From a virus, in IMG/VR virus record IMGVR_UViG_3300050135_000024, positions 1 to 62,271 of that record: DNA of 62,271 nucleotides. One strand, written 5' to 3'. This document shows, in pieces, positions 15,343 through 25,266 of this stretch. Positions within the stretch are counted from its first letter, which is position 1; the number at the start of each line of letters is the position of its first letter. The notes beneath the pieces are model-generated. The model worked only from the letters and a program-made list of their open reading frames with translations, did no database searches and was not told the DNA's origin. A program made the position numbers and the translations under genes.

Positions 15343-15783
15343 ATGATCGTTGAGTTCGACACCAAGCAGTTCTCTGCTCTCGTCCGCGGCATCCGTGCAT
15401 CGGGACCTGCGGGTAAAGCTGCGGTGCGCACAACGATGCGCGAGAGTGCGGAGATCGTCAAGGCGGAGGCTGCGCAGCGGGCATCGTTCTCGTCGCGCAT
15501 CCCCGGCTCGTTGACAGCTCGGGCAACGGCGACGAACTTCAAGGTGTCTGCCGGCGGCGAAGCGGCGCCCAATGCTGCCCCGATCGAGAACAAAGGCCGC
15601 GGGCACGTCCGTCACCCTACGTTCTCGCCGCGGCCCGGCGTCCCAGAAAGGGTCGGCTGGACAAGCCAAAACAGCCCTCCGGCGTTCCTCTCGCCGGCGC
15701 TTGAGGCGAAGGAGGAGGAAATCGCCGAGCTGATCGCCGACCGGCTCGTGAAGGCGATAGCCGACGCGATCGGGGCACGCTGA
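15343..15783 (+). CDS. HK97 gp10-like protein
   Basis: 146 residues starting immediately at the chaperone stop. The N-terminal helix (KQFSALVRGIRASGPAGKAA), then SSRIPGSLTARAT and a HVRHPTF segment near residue 88, match the HK97-gp10-like family of head-tail/tail-completion proteins. Its place between the chaperone and the tape measure is unusual; it normally lies upstream of the tail tube gene. Confidence 0.7.
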   Translation: MIVEFDTKQFSALVRGIRASGPAGKAAVRTTMRESAEIVKAEAAQRASFSSRIPGSLTARATATNFKVSAGGEAAPNAAPIENKGRGHVRHPTFSPRPGVPERVGWTSQNSPPAFLSPALEAKEEEIAELIADRLVKAIADAIGAR

Positions 15784-18700
15784 TGCCAGTACGTACGATC
15801 ACGATCGTCGGGCTCGGCGACTTCAAGCAGCAGCAGGACGAACTCGTGCGGACCGGGGTCATCGCTGACAAGTCGGCTACCACGATGGCCGACTCGTCGA
15901 AACGGGCTGGCGCGGCAGCAGCAGAGCAGGCAAAGCTAGCCGGAGACTCGGCGGACAAGCAGATCGCGGCTGCGGCTCGCGCTGCTGCGGCGTACGAGAA
16001 GTCCCAGGAGACGATGAGCCGGGCGGCGAAGGCGGCCTCCCGCGCTGCTGTCGAGGCAGGCAAGGCGGCTGGTCTGAGTGCCGATCAGCAGGTCGCGGCC
16101 TCGAAGCGCACCGCAGCCGCGATGGACGCGCACTCCAAAGTCTCAAAAGTAGGAGGGGCCGTAGCGCTCGGCCTCGCTGGAGCGGCCGTGGAGGCAGTGA
16201 AACTCGGCATGGCCTACCAGACGGCGCAGGCGTCGATCCAGGGCGCGACGGGCCAGTCGGTGAAGTCGACCGAACAGCTCACGGGTGCCTTCAACACTCT
16301 GGGCACCGGGTCCCAGGCGGCGGTCGGCTCAGGCATGCAGATGGAGAGCGCCTACGCCGGGGTTGCCGGCCAGTTGAAGCTGACAGAGGGCCACGCGCTC
16401 TCCACCGCAGAAGCGACGAAGTTCAGCGCAGCGGCGAACAATCTGGCGGAGAGCGGCGCGGCCAGTCTCTCAGAAGCGTACAGCGCGACGGCGAAGGTGA
16501 TGCAGACCTTCCATCTCTCCGCAGACCAGGCGGCGGGAGTCACCGACACGCTGTACAGCACCTCGAAGGCCGTCAACGTACCCGTCGAACAGATCGCCTC
16601 GGCGATGGGCAAACTTCACGCCGGGCTGGGTGCCGTCGCACCGTCGATGCGGGACGTGTCAGGGCTGATGGTTGCGCTCGGCGGGCGTGGGCTGACGGGC
16701 GGCAAGGGGATTCAGGTTGTGAGCAGCGCGTTCCAGACGCTGCTCGGCAGCTCAAAGCCGGTCCATAGCGTCCTGAAAGACCTCGGCGTCACGCTCACCG
16801 ACTCAAGCGGCAAGTTCATCGGGATGGAAAAGGCGATCGGCCTGCTTCAGCCGAAGCTCGCGGCGCTCCCTGAAAGCGAGCGCCGGTACGCGGAGCAGAC
16901 GCTGCTAGGCAAGGGTGCCACGGAAAAGCTTGGGCAGGTGATACTCGCCGGTGTCCCGGCGTTCGAGGCGGCGACCGCGGCAGCGAACAAGCATGCGGCG
17001 GCCCAGAAAGCCGCGGAAGCGCAGGCCAAGACATTCAAGGATGAGATGGAGGCTATGAAGCACACCGTCGAGACGCTCGGCGGTGACCTCGGGCTGATCC
17101 TGATCCCGCCCCTGCAGAAGGTCGCGACAGTCCTCCTTGAAGGCATCAGCGTGCTCGAGAAGCACAAGGATGCGTGCATCGCGCTCGGCGCGGTCATCAC
17201 CGGCGTGCTCGGCACGGCAGTCGCGGTGTTCGCCTACGACAAGGCAGTGGCGTTCGGCAAGGGCGTGACGCGAATGACGGAAGGGCTGAAAAGCCTCGTC
17301 ACGAGCTCGAGTGAGACTGCGGGGGCAGTCGAGGCCGACCAGGCGGCGCAGGCCGCGGCGGTCGAAGCGAACGCGGCGAAGATGCAGGAGGCGAACGCTA
17401 CAACTGGCGGGAGCTTCACGGCCGTTGGCACGGACGCAGCGGCCGGCGAGACAGCCGTTGCCGGTGCCGTCGGCACGGAGGCTGGCGCCGTCACCACGGC
17501 GGATGGTGTCATCGAGGCCGACAACGTAGCTGCGGGTGCATCCTTTACTGCCCTGCTCGGGCCGATCGGCCTGGCGGCCGCCGCCGCTTACGGGGCCGTG
17601 AAGCTGATGGAGAAAGTCACAGGCGGACACGTCGACGAACTGCTCGGCGGCAATCAGCCTGGGGAATCGACCAAGGAAGGCAACGAAGGCGCAGTCAAGG
17701 GCCAGCCCTTCTCGCTGAAGTCGGGTGCGAACACTACCGCTACGAGCTTCGCTCAATCTGCGCTCGGCGCACTTGGAGCCCCGACGACGGGAAGCTCTCT
17801 CAAGGCATTTGAAGCATGGGAGGCGCAGGAGGGCGGCAACTGGCACAACTCCGCCAAGTACAACCCGCTTAACACGACACTGAACATGCCCGGTGCCGGC
17901 AACACCGGCTCGCAGGGCAACATCAAGGTCTACAAGGACTGGCAGCAGGGACTCGAAGCGACAGTAAAAACCCTGCAAGGCAGCTCATACAAGACCATCG
18001 TCGCCGACCTGAAGAAGGGTGCCAGCGTCTCAGAAATCGAGTCGGCGATCAACGCCAGCCCGTGGGGCACTCACTTCTCCAACACCGCCGGAGCCAGTCA
18101 GTCTGCGACGGGCGGCACGCACCTGTCAAAGTCCCAGATCAAGCAGGCCAGCGGCGGTGATCCCGCGCTTCAGCAGGCGATGGAAGAACAGGCCGGGCTG
18201 ATACCCAAAAAGAAAGCGCCCGAAGCGGAGAAAGAATACCTCGGCGCCAACAATCAGATCGTTGACGAAACGGCCGCGCAGCACGCACATAAGGCGCTGC
18301 TCGAAAAGAAAGCCAAGGCTGAAGGCAAGGAAACGACTGCGGCGATGGGCATCCCCGCAGGCGTCGTGACGATGCTGAAGACAGCGGAAGCGCTGATCGG
18401 GGCACCGTACAAGTCCGGCGGCGGGCATGGCTCATCTGCCGACGATCCGATCGCGATGCTGAAGCAGATCGGCATTGACTGCTCGGGGTTCGTCTCCAAG
18501 GTGCTCTCCTCGGGGGGCGTGCCGGGCGTGTCCGGTCTGACGACGCAGGGACTGTCGAAGAATCTCGCCAAGGGACCGGGCAAGTATGTGACGGTTGAGG
18601 ACCGCCCTGAAGGTTCGCAGGCGCACACGATCATCGACGTTCTCGGCAAATGGTTCGAGTCCGGCGGCAAGCTTGGCGGTGGTGTCAAGGCGTTGACCAA

Positions 18701-20312
18701 GGCGCAGGCAGGCCAGGAGCTGGCCGGCGGTGGCTTCGAGGCGTTCCACCCCGCCGGCCTGAACGCCGCTGTAAAGGGCGGCGTGTCCGCGACCGGCCTC
18801 AAGCAGATCACCAGTGCCGCGGAAGCCGCCGAAAAAGCGGAAACGAAACGGGTGACAGCGCTCGAAACGGCAGCAAAAAAAATGCTGGGCGAAACCACGC
18901 CAAGGGGGAGCCTGGCGAGCGCGAACCAGTCGGCTACCGTCCCGCAGCTCGAGAAAGTGCTCGGGGTTACAACGGGTGGAGCGATCGGCAAGAAGCTCTC
19001 GGGACTCCTCGGCGGTTCCGGCGGGCTCTCGCAAGGCACTCTGGAGCACGAGATCATGCCGGTGCTGGGAAAGAGCAGCGAAGCGTCCGGGACGGGCAAA
19101 GCCTTCGACAAGCTCATCTCAGAACTGAAGGGCGTCCACACCGCCGCGACGCAGGCGATGGTCGTTGGTCTGGAGCAGGCTCACAAGCAGGCGCTTGCGA
19201 ACCTTGGCCGCGAGCTGTACGCGGTGACGCAGGAAAAGGAGGCGCAGCAGCTCACGAACGAAGCGACCGAGCAGAAGGACCGTACCACTCAGGCTGCGAA
19301 CCTCGCCTCGAAGGAATTGCAGGTCGCGAAGGACACCTCGACACAGGTCACGGACGCGATGAGCGCCTCGGCGACGCAGATCGACGATGCGACGACGATC
19401 ATCAAGGACTCGTTCGCAGAGATGGTTGAAGCGGTCTCCAACGCCACGCAGAAGATGGCGGACATCGCCTCGGGTGAAGTCACCGCGACCCAGGACACGA
19501 CAGCCACGAAGATCGCGGAACTCGGAGAGCGCGGGAAGTACGGTCTCGAACTCATCGCACAGAAGCTCGAAGTCCAGCTCGACCAGATGAAGGAGACCTA
19601 CGACGTCCAGATCCAGCAGGCGAAGATGGCTTTGGACCAGGCGAAGATTTCAGGACAGGCGCTGGTCGCCGAGAAGCAGCAGGGTATGGACCTGTTGCAG
19701 GCCCATCAGGATGCGCTGGTCGGGGTCGCACAGGCCCACTCGGACGCGGTGCAGGTCGCCGGCGACCAACAGGAGGTCACGGCGCAGGGCATCGTCGACG
19801 CGGCGCAGATCTCAAGCGATGCTCGCACTGACGCGACCTACCTCGCCACCGTCCTCGTCGCTGGCGGCACGAAGGCCCAGCAGGATGCCGCCAAGGGCAT
19901 GCAGACATGGGCGACAGCCAGCGGTGCGGCGCTGATGGCCAACGCAGAAGCGCACAACAAAACAGTGGAAGTTGAAGCGAACAGGGCGATCCAGGGCGCG
20001 CAGGCAAACGTCGCGGTGGCCACGGGCGAAGCGAAGACAGCAATCTCCAACGCCCAGCAGGCTTTGGCTCAGGCCGAAGGGTCCGCGAAGGTGGCGATAG
20101 AAAACGCAGAACTGGGCCTGAGAAGCATTGAAGACACGGCGAAGGTCGCGGAGGCCAAGCTCGAAGGGGAAGTCGCGATCACCAGGGAGCGCTCACAGGT
20201 CCAGTACGCGGGTTCGGGCCTGGTGGTCAATCAGTACGGGATGAACCCGAGTGATGCAGCAGGCAACGCAGCAGAGCTGGGTTGGCTGCTGCGAACCATG
20301 ACGCCGCTATAG
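15783..20312 (+). CDS. tape measure protein with two wall-hydrolase domains
   Basis: 1509 residues, by far the longest gene, directly after the chaperones. Residues 130-450 are a TP901-type tape-measure core; 430-620 carry hydrophobic segments. Residues 655-765 resemble a lysozyme/glucosaminidase-like domain (FEAWEAQEGGNWHNSAKYNP, then a DWQQGLEATVKTL repeat). Residues 870-1020 form an NlpC/P60-like peptidase with catalytic-Cys motif IDCSGFVSKVL (Cys about 900). Residues 1110-1480 are long Ala/Gln/Glu coiled coil. The length sets the tail length (about 0.15 nm per residue, roughly 200 nm). Wall-cleaving domains inside the tape fit peptidoglycan penetration during DNA entry. Confidence 0.9.
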   Translation: MPVRTITIVGLGDFKQQQDELVRTGVIADKSATTMADSSKRAGAAAAEQAKLAGDSADKQIAAAARAAAAYEKSQETMSRAAKAASRAAVEAGKAAGLSADQQVAASKRTAAAMDAHSKVSKVGGAVALGLAGAAVEAVKLGMAYQTAQASIQGATGQSVKSTEQLTGAFNTLGTGSQAAVGSGMQMESAYAGVAGQLKLTEGHALSTAEATKFSAAANNLAESGAASLSEAYSATAKVMQTFHLSADQAAGVTDTLYSTSKAVNVPVEQIASAMGKLHAGLGAVAPSMRDVSGLMVALGGRGLTGGKGIQVVSSAFQTLLGSSKPVHSVLKDLGVTLTDSSGKFIGMEKAIGLLQPKLAALPESERRYAEQTLLGKGATEKLGQVILAGVPAFEAATAAANKHAAAQKAAEAQAKTFKDEMEAMKHTVETLGGDLGLILIPPLQKVATVLLEGISVLEKHKDACIALGAVITGVLGTAVAVFAYDKAVAFGKGVTRMTEGLKSLVTSSSETAGAVEADQAAQAAAVEANAAKMQEANATTGGSFTAVGTDAAAGETAVAGAVGTEAGAVTTADGVIEADNVAAGASFTALLGPIGLAAAAAYGAVKLMEKVTGGHVDELLGGNQPGESTKEGNEGAVKGQPFSLKSGANTTATSFAQSALGALGAPTTGSSLKAFEAWEAQEGGNWHNSAKYNPLNTTLNMPGAGNTGSQGNIKVYKDWQQGLEATVKTLQGSSYKTIVADLKKGASVSEIESAINASPWGTHFSNTAGASQSATGGTHLSKSQIKQASGGDPALQQAMEEQAGLIPKKKAPEAEKEYLGANNQIVDETAAQHAHKALLEKKAKAEGKETTAAMGIPAGVVTMLKTAEALIGAPYKSGGGHGSSADDPIAMLKQIGIDCSGFVSKVLSSGGVPGVSGLTTQGLSKNLAKGPGKYVTVEDRPEGSQAHTIIDVLGKWFESGGKLGGGVKALTKAQAGQELAGGGFEAFHPAGLNAAVKGGVSATGLKQITSAAEAAEKAETKRVTALETAAKKMLGETTPRGSLASANQSATVPQLEKVLGVTTGGAIGKKLSGLLGGSGGLSQGTLEHEIMPVLGKSSEASGTGKAFDKLISELKGVHTAATQAMVVGLEQAHKQALANLGRELYAVTQEKEAQQLTNEATEQKDRTTQAANLASKELQVAKDTSTQVTDAMSASATQIDDATTIIKDSFAEMVEAVSNATQKMADIASGEVTATQDTTATKIAELGERGKYGLELIAQKLEVQLDQMKETYDVQIQQAKMALDQAKISGQALVAEKQQGMDLLQAHQDALVGVAQAHSDAVQVAGDQQEVTAQGIVDAAQISSDARTDATYLATVLVAGGTKAQQDAAKGMQTWATASGAALMANAEAHNKTVEVEANRAIQGAQANVAVATGEAKTAISNAQQALAQAEGSAKVAIENAELGLRSIEDTAKVAEAKLEGEVAITRERSQVQYAGSGLVVNQYGMNPSDAAGNAAELGWLLRTMTPL

Positions 20313-20324
20313 GGGGGTCGAGCC

Positions 20325-22211
20325 ATGACGCTTGTCAAGCCCGTTGTCGTCAACGGCGTCACGAAAGCCAACGCCGAACTCTTCAACGAATACGGCAGTG
20401 ATCTCGAACTGATCGCCAACACGATGTTGGGGGCCGGCGCGATCGGCGAATCGCAGCTCGCCTCGTCGCTGCTCGGGCCGGCCAGCAACAAATACGGTCT
20501 GCGCAAGCTCGGGACGGGCGCGACGGAAGCGTTGGCGGGCAACACGGCGATCCTCAGCAAAGCCGAAACGGAACTGATCGCTGTCGAAAAGGCGGCTGAA
20601 GCCTCGAGAAAGACTGCACTGGAAGGCGCCCGGGTGGTCGCCACGGCGAACCTGACCCTGTCGGGTCTACAGACCGTAGACGGCGTCACGCTCGTCGAAG
20701 GCAACGTGGTGCTCGCGACCGAACAGACGGAAAAAAAGAACAACGGCAAGTGGGAAGTGAAGAGCGGCGCCTGGGTCAGGCCCACGGACTATGCCAACGG
20801 TGCGACCCTGAGCCCAGCCGCGATTTTCGTGCCCGTCACGAGCGGCTCGGCATCACACTCCGGCTCGACATGGTTGATCAAAACACCAAGCACCACCGTC
20901 ACGGTCGGGACGACCGAAACGACATGGGAGGAAAACAGTGCCGGCTCCGGGGTCGTGACGGGCGTTATCACCACGCAGTCACGGACGGCTCTCGGCGTCG
21001 AAGCGCTCGCGGACGACGAAACGGGCCACTTCAACACGGCCATCGGCTACCAGGCGTTGCAGAACGCCAAACAGGAGTCCTTCACCTTCACCGCCAAAAT
21101 CACCTCCGGGTCAACCCAACTGACAGGGCTCACGTTGACCTACGCCGAAGTCACAGCGAAACTCAACTTCGGCGGCTTCCTCTCATGCGCGGCGCACCCC
21201 GGAGCGCTGTTTCCAGAAGTCACGCTCGCGATGCTCCCCACCGAAGCCGAATACAACGCGAAAAAAGAACTCACAATGGAACACGTCGCGTTGGAAAGCG
21301 TGACCAGCGCGAGCATCCTCCAGCTATGGGGCGCTAGCTACAACACCGTCCTCGGCTACAAGGCCGCCCAGAACGTCACGACAGGCTCAGGTAACATCAT
21401 TATCGGTGAGATCGCGGGGGGCAGCATCAGTACCGGTGGGGAAAATATCGCGATCGGGACTGAAGCGCTGGTCCATAACTCAACGGAATCGAACCTGATC
21501 GCCATCGGGTTTGCCGCGTTGAACGAAACGACTGCAGGGCCAAACATCGGGATCGGCCAGGGCGCGCTGTCCGAGTGCACGACGGGCGTCTACAACCTCG
21601 GGATCGGCGCAGGCGCGTTGCAGCACAACGAAACCGAACCGTACAACGTAGTTATCGGGCATCTCTCGTGCAACAACAACAACGGGAAAGCCAATACGGT
21701 CATCGGCACTGACTGCCTCCAGAAAGCCACTACAGCATCGGAAAACACCTGCGTCGGCTGGGCGACCCTGTCGAATGCCACCTCGTCGTTCAACACCGCG
21801 ATCGGCTACTTCGCCGCAGGCAAACTCACGACTGGCGCCAAGAACACCGTGCTGGGCTGGAAGTCCGGTGTGCTGCTGACGACCGGCGAACTGAATGTGC
21901 TGCTGGGCTACAACGCGGGCGGCGCGCTGACGACAACCAGCAACCAGCTCTACATCGCCAACTCGGAAACCGGCGAACCGCTCATCAAGGGCGAATTCCC
22001 GAACGTGAGCCTACAGTTCAACGCCGGGAAACTCGGCTTCAACAAAAAAGCGCCCGTGACCCTGATAGCGGAAAACCTGGAAACGGGCGCACTGAAAGCC
22101 GCGGGGACCGTCGCGCCGTTCGGCTTTGAAACGAAAGCAGAAGTCGAAAAAGTCATCAAATTCGTCGAAAAATGGTCCAAATTCATGCACGAAAGTGGGT
22201 TGACGGCATGA
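20325..22211 (+). CDS. tail fiber with YadA-like head repeats
   Basis: 628 residues. Residues 1-230 are an N-terminal attachment region. From about 230 to 560 the protein is built of degenerate 15-20 residue repeats of the form N-T-A-I-G-x-x-A-L (FNTAIGYQALQ, NLIAIGFAALNE, NTVLGWKSG), the left-handed parallel beta-roll seen in trimeric adhesin heads. A C-terminal helix (KAEVEKVIKFVEKWSKFMHE) could form a trimeric coil. Probably a receptor-binding fiber. Encoded right after the tape measure, before the Dit-like protein. Confidence 0.8.
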   Translation: MTLVKPVVVNGVTKANAELFNEYGSDLELIANTMLGAGAIGESQLASSLLGPASNKYGLRKLGTGATEALAGNTAILSKAETELIAVEKAAEASRKTALEGARVVATANLTLSGLQTVDGVTLVEGNVVLATEQTEKKNNGKWEVKSGAWVRPTDYANGATLSPAAIFVPVTSGSASHSGSTWLIKTPSTTVTVGTTETTWEENSAGSGVVTGVITTQSRTALGVEALADDETGHFNTAIGYQALQNAKQESFTFTAKITSGSTQLTGLTLTYAEVTAKLNFGGFLSCAAHPGALFPEVTLAMLPTEAEYNAKKELTMEHVALESVTSASILQLWGASYNTVLGYKAAQNVTTGSGNIIIGEIAGGSISTGGENIAIGTEALVHNSTESNLIAIGFAALNETTAGPNIGIGQGALSECTTGVYNLGIGAGALQHNETEPYNVVIGHLSCNNNNGKANTVIGTDCLQKATTASENTCVGWATLSNATSSFNTAIGYFAAGKLTTGAKNTVLGWKSGVLLTTGELNVLLGYNAGGALTTTSNQLYIANSETGEPLIKGEFPNVSLQFNAGKLGFNKKAPVTLIAENLETGALKAAGTVAPFGFETKAEVEKVIKFVEKWSKFMHESGLTA

Positions 22212-22555
22212 CCACGCCACGCAAAAAGCAGGTGCGCCTCGTGCGTATGCACGTGCGCCCCGCGTTCGACACGGTCATCGTCTCCGCGAAGGACTGGAGA
22301 CGCTTCCACGAGCAGCCGCTCGGCCAGCCCGTCGGCTATGACATCCAGCCGGAGATCGTCTACGACGACGGCGAGACGCTCGAGAAGGTCGAGCACCCGG
22401 CGGTCCGTATCGCTGCGGAGAACTGGGTGGAGTATGTCTCCAAGACCTTCCCGGCGGAGGTGAAGGCGTGGCAGGCCCAGTTGGATGCCGAGCAGCCTAA
22501 CCGGGCGCAGCGGCGGGCGAAGCCTGGAGCGGCAAAGACCCGAGCCCGGAAGTAA
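22208..22555 (+). CDS. hypothetical tail-region protein
   Basis: 115 residues, ATGA overlap with the fiber. Basic termini and a YDIQPEIVYDDGETLEKVEH core; the C-terminal 20 residues are Arg/Lys/Ala-rich. No recognised family. Placement suggests a baseplate or chaperone role for the preceding fiber. Confidence 0.55.
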   Translation: MTTPRKKQVRLVRMHVRPAFDTVIVSAKDWRRFHEQPLGQPVGYDIQPEIVYDDGETLEKVEHPAVRIAAENWVEYVSKTFPAEVKAWQAQLDAEQPNRAQRRAKPGAAKTRARK

Positions 22556-22558
22556 CCC

Positions 22559-23479
22559 GTGCCGACCGTCGGCGAAGGACTGATCGTCGGCGAGTTCACC
22601 GTCGGCGAGGAAGAAGCCAGCGAAGAACTTGCCGAATGGCAGTGGCTTTTTCGCGGCTACAAGTTCGGCCCGAAAACGTCGCTTGAGGTCAGGGAAATCG
22701 AGGGGCTCGATCTGCCGGTCGTGCGTTCTGGCGACAGTGGACGTCCGCGCGACCAGGGCATGTTCATCGGACTGGACGTGCTCGCCGGACGCGAAATCAC
22801 GATCGAGGGCGATCTGCAGCCGCCTTCCTCGAGCTTCCAGGCAGCGTGGGAAGCGCTCGCGACCGCGACGGTCCCGACGGGCACCGAACAGTACCCTCTG
22901 CAAGTGCACCTACCGGGCTACGGGGTGCTGACGTGCAACGCGAGGGTCCGTAAGCGCCAGATCCCGGTCGACATCCAGTTCACGCTCGGCAAGCTCGCTA
23001 AGGTCACGCTGCTGTTCGCCGCGGCGGACCCGAGGTGGTATGGGGCGACACAGGAGGTGTCGGTCAAACCGCCCCTGTCGGTTGGCGGCTTCACGTGGCC
23101 GCTGAAATGGCCGCTGAAATGGGGAGGGGGCGGCTACACGGGCGCGCTGTCAGTCACGAACGCAGGGAACTTCGAGACGCGGCCGGTTCTGACGATCGAA
23201 GGGCCGTGCGTGAACCCGTCGATCCAGAACGCCACGGCACCAGGCGGCCCGACGCTCGCGTTCAACCTTACGCTCGGCGCCGGCGAAAGGCTCGTGATCA
23301 ACACCGACATGCACATCGCGACCCTCTACTCGTCGCCGACAACTCCTGGGTCGGCAAGGACGGGAACTCTCATCGCTGGGTCGAGGTGGTGGACGCTCGA
23401 ACCAGGCACCAGCACGATTCAGTTCCTCGCCAGCGAAGGCGCGTTGTCAGTTGAATACGCGAGCGCGTGGATTATCTGA
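22559..23479 (+). CDS. distal tail (Dit-like) protein
   Basis: 306 residues from GTG 22559. Residues 30-140 (GYKFGPKTSLEVREIEGL and a following RDQGMFIGLDV segment) match the N-terminal Dit domain of siphovirus tail components (R-S-x-D-x-x-R-x-Q-G). C-terminal 150 residues are a beta-sandwich with TLGAGERLVINTD, as in galectin-like Dit domains. It lies directly before the next baseplate gene. Confidence 0.8.
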   Translation: MPTVGEGLIVGEFTVGEEEASEELAEWQWLFRGYKFGPKTSLEVREIEGLDLPVVRSGDSGRPRDQGMFIGLDVLAGREITIEGDLQPPSSSFQAAWEALATATVPTGTEQYPLQVHLPGYGVLTCNARVRKRQIPVDIQFTLGKLAKVTLLFAAADPRWYGATQEVSVKPPLSVGGFTWPLKWPLKWGGGGYTGALSVTNAGNFETRPVLTIEGPCVNPSIQNATAPGGPTLAFNLTLGAGERLVINTDMHIATLYSSPTTPGSARTGTLIAGSRWWTLEPGTSTIQFLASEGALSVEYASAWII

Positions 23480-24750
23480 TGGCTGGCAACCCCTTTGGCT
23501 ACCTTGCCTATGACCTGCTGACGGGCCGGTTCCTCGACTGGCTCCCGCTCCGCGGCGTGACCTTCGGCCAGCAGTTGAACACGCCCGGCACGCTCTCGGG
23601 CACGCTCGACCTCCGCGACCCGCGAATCCAGGCAGCCGAACCGCTCTCCTCCACAGTCCCGAACCGGACGCTGGTCGTCGTCGACTACCTGGAGTCGGTG
23701 CAGTGGGGCGGCATCGTGCTGCCCCGCAAATGGAAAGTCGAATCGTCGCCTCAGTCCACCAGCGGGCCGCTCGAAGTGTCCTGCTCGGAGGGTTGGGCGT
23801 ACTTCCAGAACCGCGTCCAGGCGACCGACTACTCGAGCCCGCCGTACTCGGGCATCACCGGGGCGAGCCCGATGGCCTACTGGACGCAGACGCCGTGGGA
23901 TGCGTCGTTGATCGCCTGCCAGATCATCGCGGATGCGATCGGCTACTCCGACGGTGCGCTGCAGCCATACGGAGATCTCCTGGGTGGCCTGGAGCTGAAG
24001 CTGAACGGAAAGACGCCGGCCGGCTCCGAACCAGCGGCAGCAGAAGGCGACTACATCGCGGTGAGCTACCCGTTTACGTCGATGCAGACCGTCGACACGA
24101 TCGTCAGCCAGCTCGCGCAACTCGGGCTCGGTGTCGGGTTCGACTTCGGACTGGACATCGCCTACAGCGAAGGACCCGGCTCGCCACCCGTCGGGGCGAT
24201 CAACATCAGCTACCCAAGACGCGGCAGGACATTCGCTGAAAACGGGCTGATGCTCGATGTCACGACCGCGCGCGGCTACGAATTTCCGGAGGACGGCACA
24301 CAGACCGCCAACCAGATCTACGAGCTGGGGGGGTCCGGTGCGATCAACGTGTCAGAGAACGTCGTCCCGCTCGAACAGGGCTACCCACTCTGGGAGCGCG
24401 TGATCTCACGCGCGAACATCCAGTCGCAGAACATCGAGGGGCTGCTCGAACAGATTGGCTTCTCCGACCTCGCGATCTACAGCTACCCGCCCGTCACGGC
24501 CACCGTCACGATCGGCGTGAACGACGCCAACTTGCCCCTAGGGTCCTTCACCGTCGGCGACGACGTAAGGGTCGTGATCCCGGAAACGGCACCGTCCGGC
24601 GAAGTGTTTGACCCGCGTTTCGTTGGGGGACTGGATCGGGAGTTGCGCATCATCGCCTGGAGCTGCGAAGTGGCTGACAGCGGCGACGCGACAGTCAAGT
24701 TGACCCTAGGGCGCCCACCGCTGCTTCAAGCACTGAACCCTGTGATCTGA
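23479..24750 (+). CDS. baseplate protein, Gp37-like minor tail protein
   Basis: 423 residues from ATG 23479. The opening YDLLTGRFLDWLPLRGVTFG and the following GTLSGTLDL are typical of the ReqiPepy6 Gp37-like/Tal-type minor tail proteins that follow Dit in actinophages. A central SEGWAYFQNR motif and a C-terminal GDDVRVVIPE strand also fit. Expected to form the hub through which the tape measure exits. Confidence 0.75.
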   Translation: MAGNPFGYLAYDLLTGRFLDWLPLRGVTFGQQLNTPGTLSGTLDLRDPRIQAAEPLSSTVPNRTLVVVDYLESVQWGGIVLPRKWKVESSPQSTSGPLEVSCSEGWAYFQNRVQATDYSSPPYSGITGASPMAYWTQTPWDASLIACQIIADAIGYSDGALQPYGDLLGGLELKLNGKTPAGSEPAAAEGDYIAVSYPFTSMQTVDTIVSQLAQLGLGVGFDFGLDIAYSEGPGSPPVGAINISYPRRGRTFAENGLMLDVTTARGYEFPEDGTQTANQIYELGGSGAINVSENVVPLEQGYPLWERVISRANIQSQNIEGLLEQIGFSDLAIYSYPPVTATVTIGVNDANLPLGSFTVGDDVRVVIPETAPSGEVFDPRFVGGLDRELRIIAWSCEVADSGDATVKLTLGRPPLLQALNPVI

Positions 24751-25163
24751 TGCCCGGCTACGCAGAACCCGCAAATGGCTGGCTCGCCCAAAAGCTCTCC
24801 CAGCTCGGCGAAGATATCGCAATCCTGAAGGCGCTGAGCGCGGGAGGACGCGACTGGGCCGAACCAACGCTGCTGAACTCCTGGGCGAACCAGGGGGGAG
24901 GGCGGCTCACGGTCGCCTACCGTCGTCAGGCGAACGTGGTGCGGCTTCGCGGTTCGCTGTTCGGTGGTGCGAGCGCGTCGGCCGCGTTTGTGCTGCCGGA
25001 AGGGTTCAGGCCAACTGCAGACGCGTTCGCCTCAAGCGGCGGCTACACCACTCAGGTGTCTCCTACAGGCGTCGTGGTAAAAGCGACCGGAGAAGTGGTC
25101 TTGTACTTCGATTCATCAGCCACACAGGCAGCGATCGATGGCGTGACTTTTACCATCGACTAA
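24750..25163 (+). CDS. minor tail protein
   Basis: 137 residues, ATG overlapping the upstream stop by one base. N-terminal 30-residue helix (LAQKLSQLGEDIAILKAL) followed by a beta-rich domain with LRGSLFGGASASAAFVLPEG, a pattern common in small fiber-like actinophage tail proteins. It ends 7 bases before the first dif-like repeat. Confidence 0.65.
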   Translation: MPGYAEPANGWLAQKLSQLGEDIAILKALSAGGRDWAEPTLLNSWANQGGGRLTVAYRRQANVVRLRGSLFGGASASAAFVLPEGFRPTADAFASSGGYTTQVSPTGVVVKATGEVVLYFDSSATQAAIDGVTFTID

Positions 25164-25170
25164 GGTATCA

Positions 25171-25198
25171 ACGCGCGATAATGCATGTTATTGCTACC
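25171..25198 (+). other. dif-like site 1 (28-bp Xer architecture)
   Basis: Left arm ACGCGCGATAA, 6-bp centre TGCATG, right arm TTATTGCTACC. The ATAA-N6-TTAT core and 11+6+11 layout match XerC/XerD dif sites. The 23 bases 25169-25191 recur exactly at 29401-29423 in the same orientation, while the flanks differ. Confidence 0.6.
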
Positions 25199-25266
25199 AG
25201 ATTCGTGCCCTAATATCACACGGGCGCTAAGCGTGTCGGCTGACGTTGGACGGGGGAGGAGATTCG

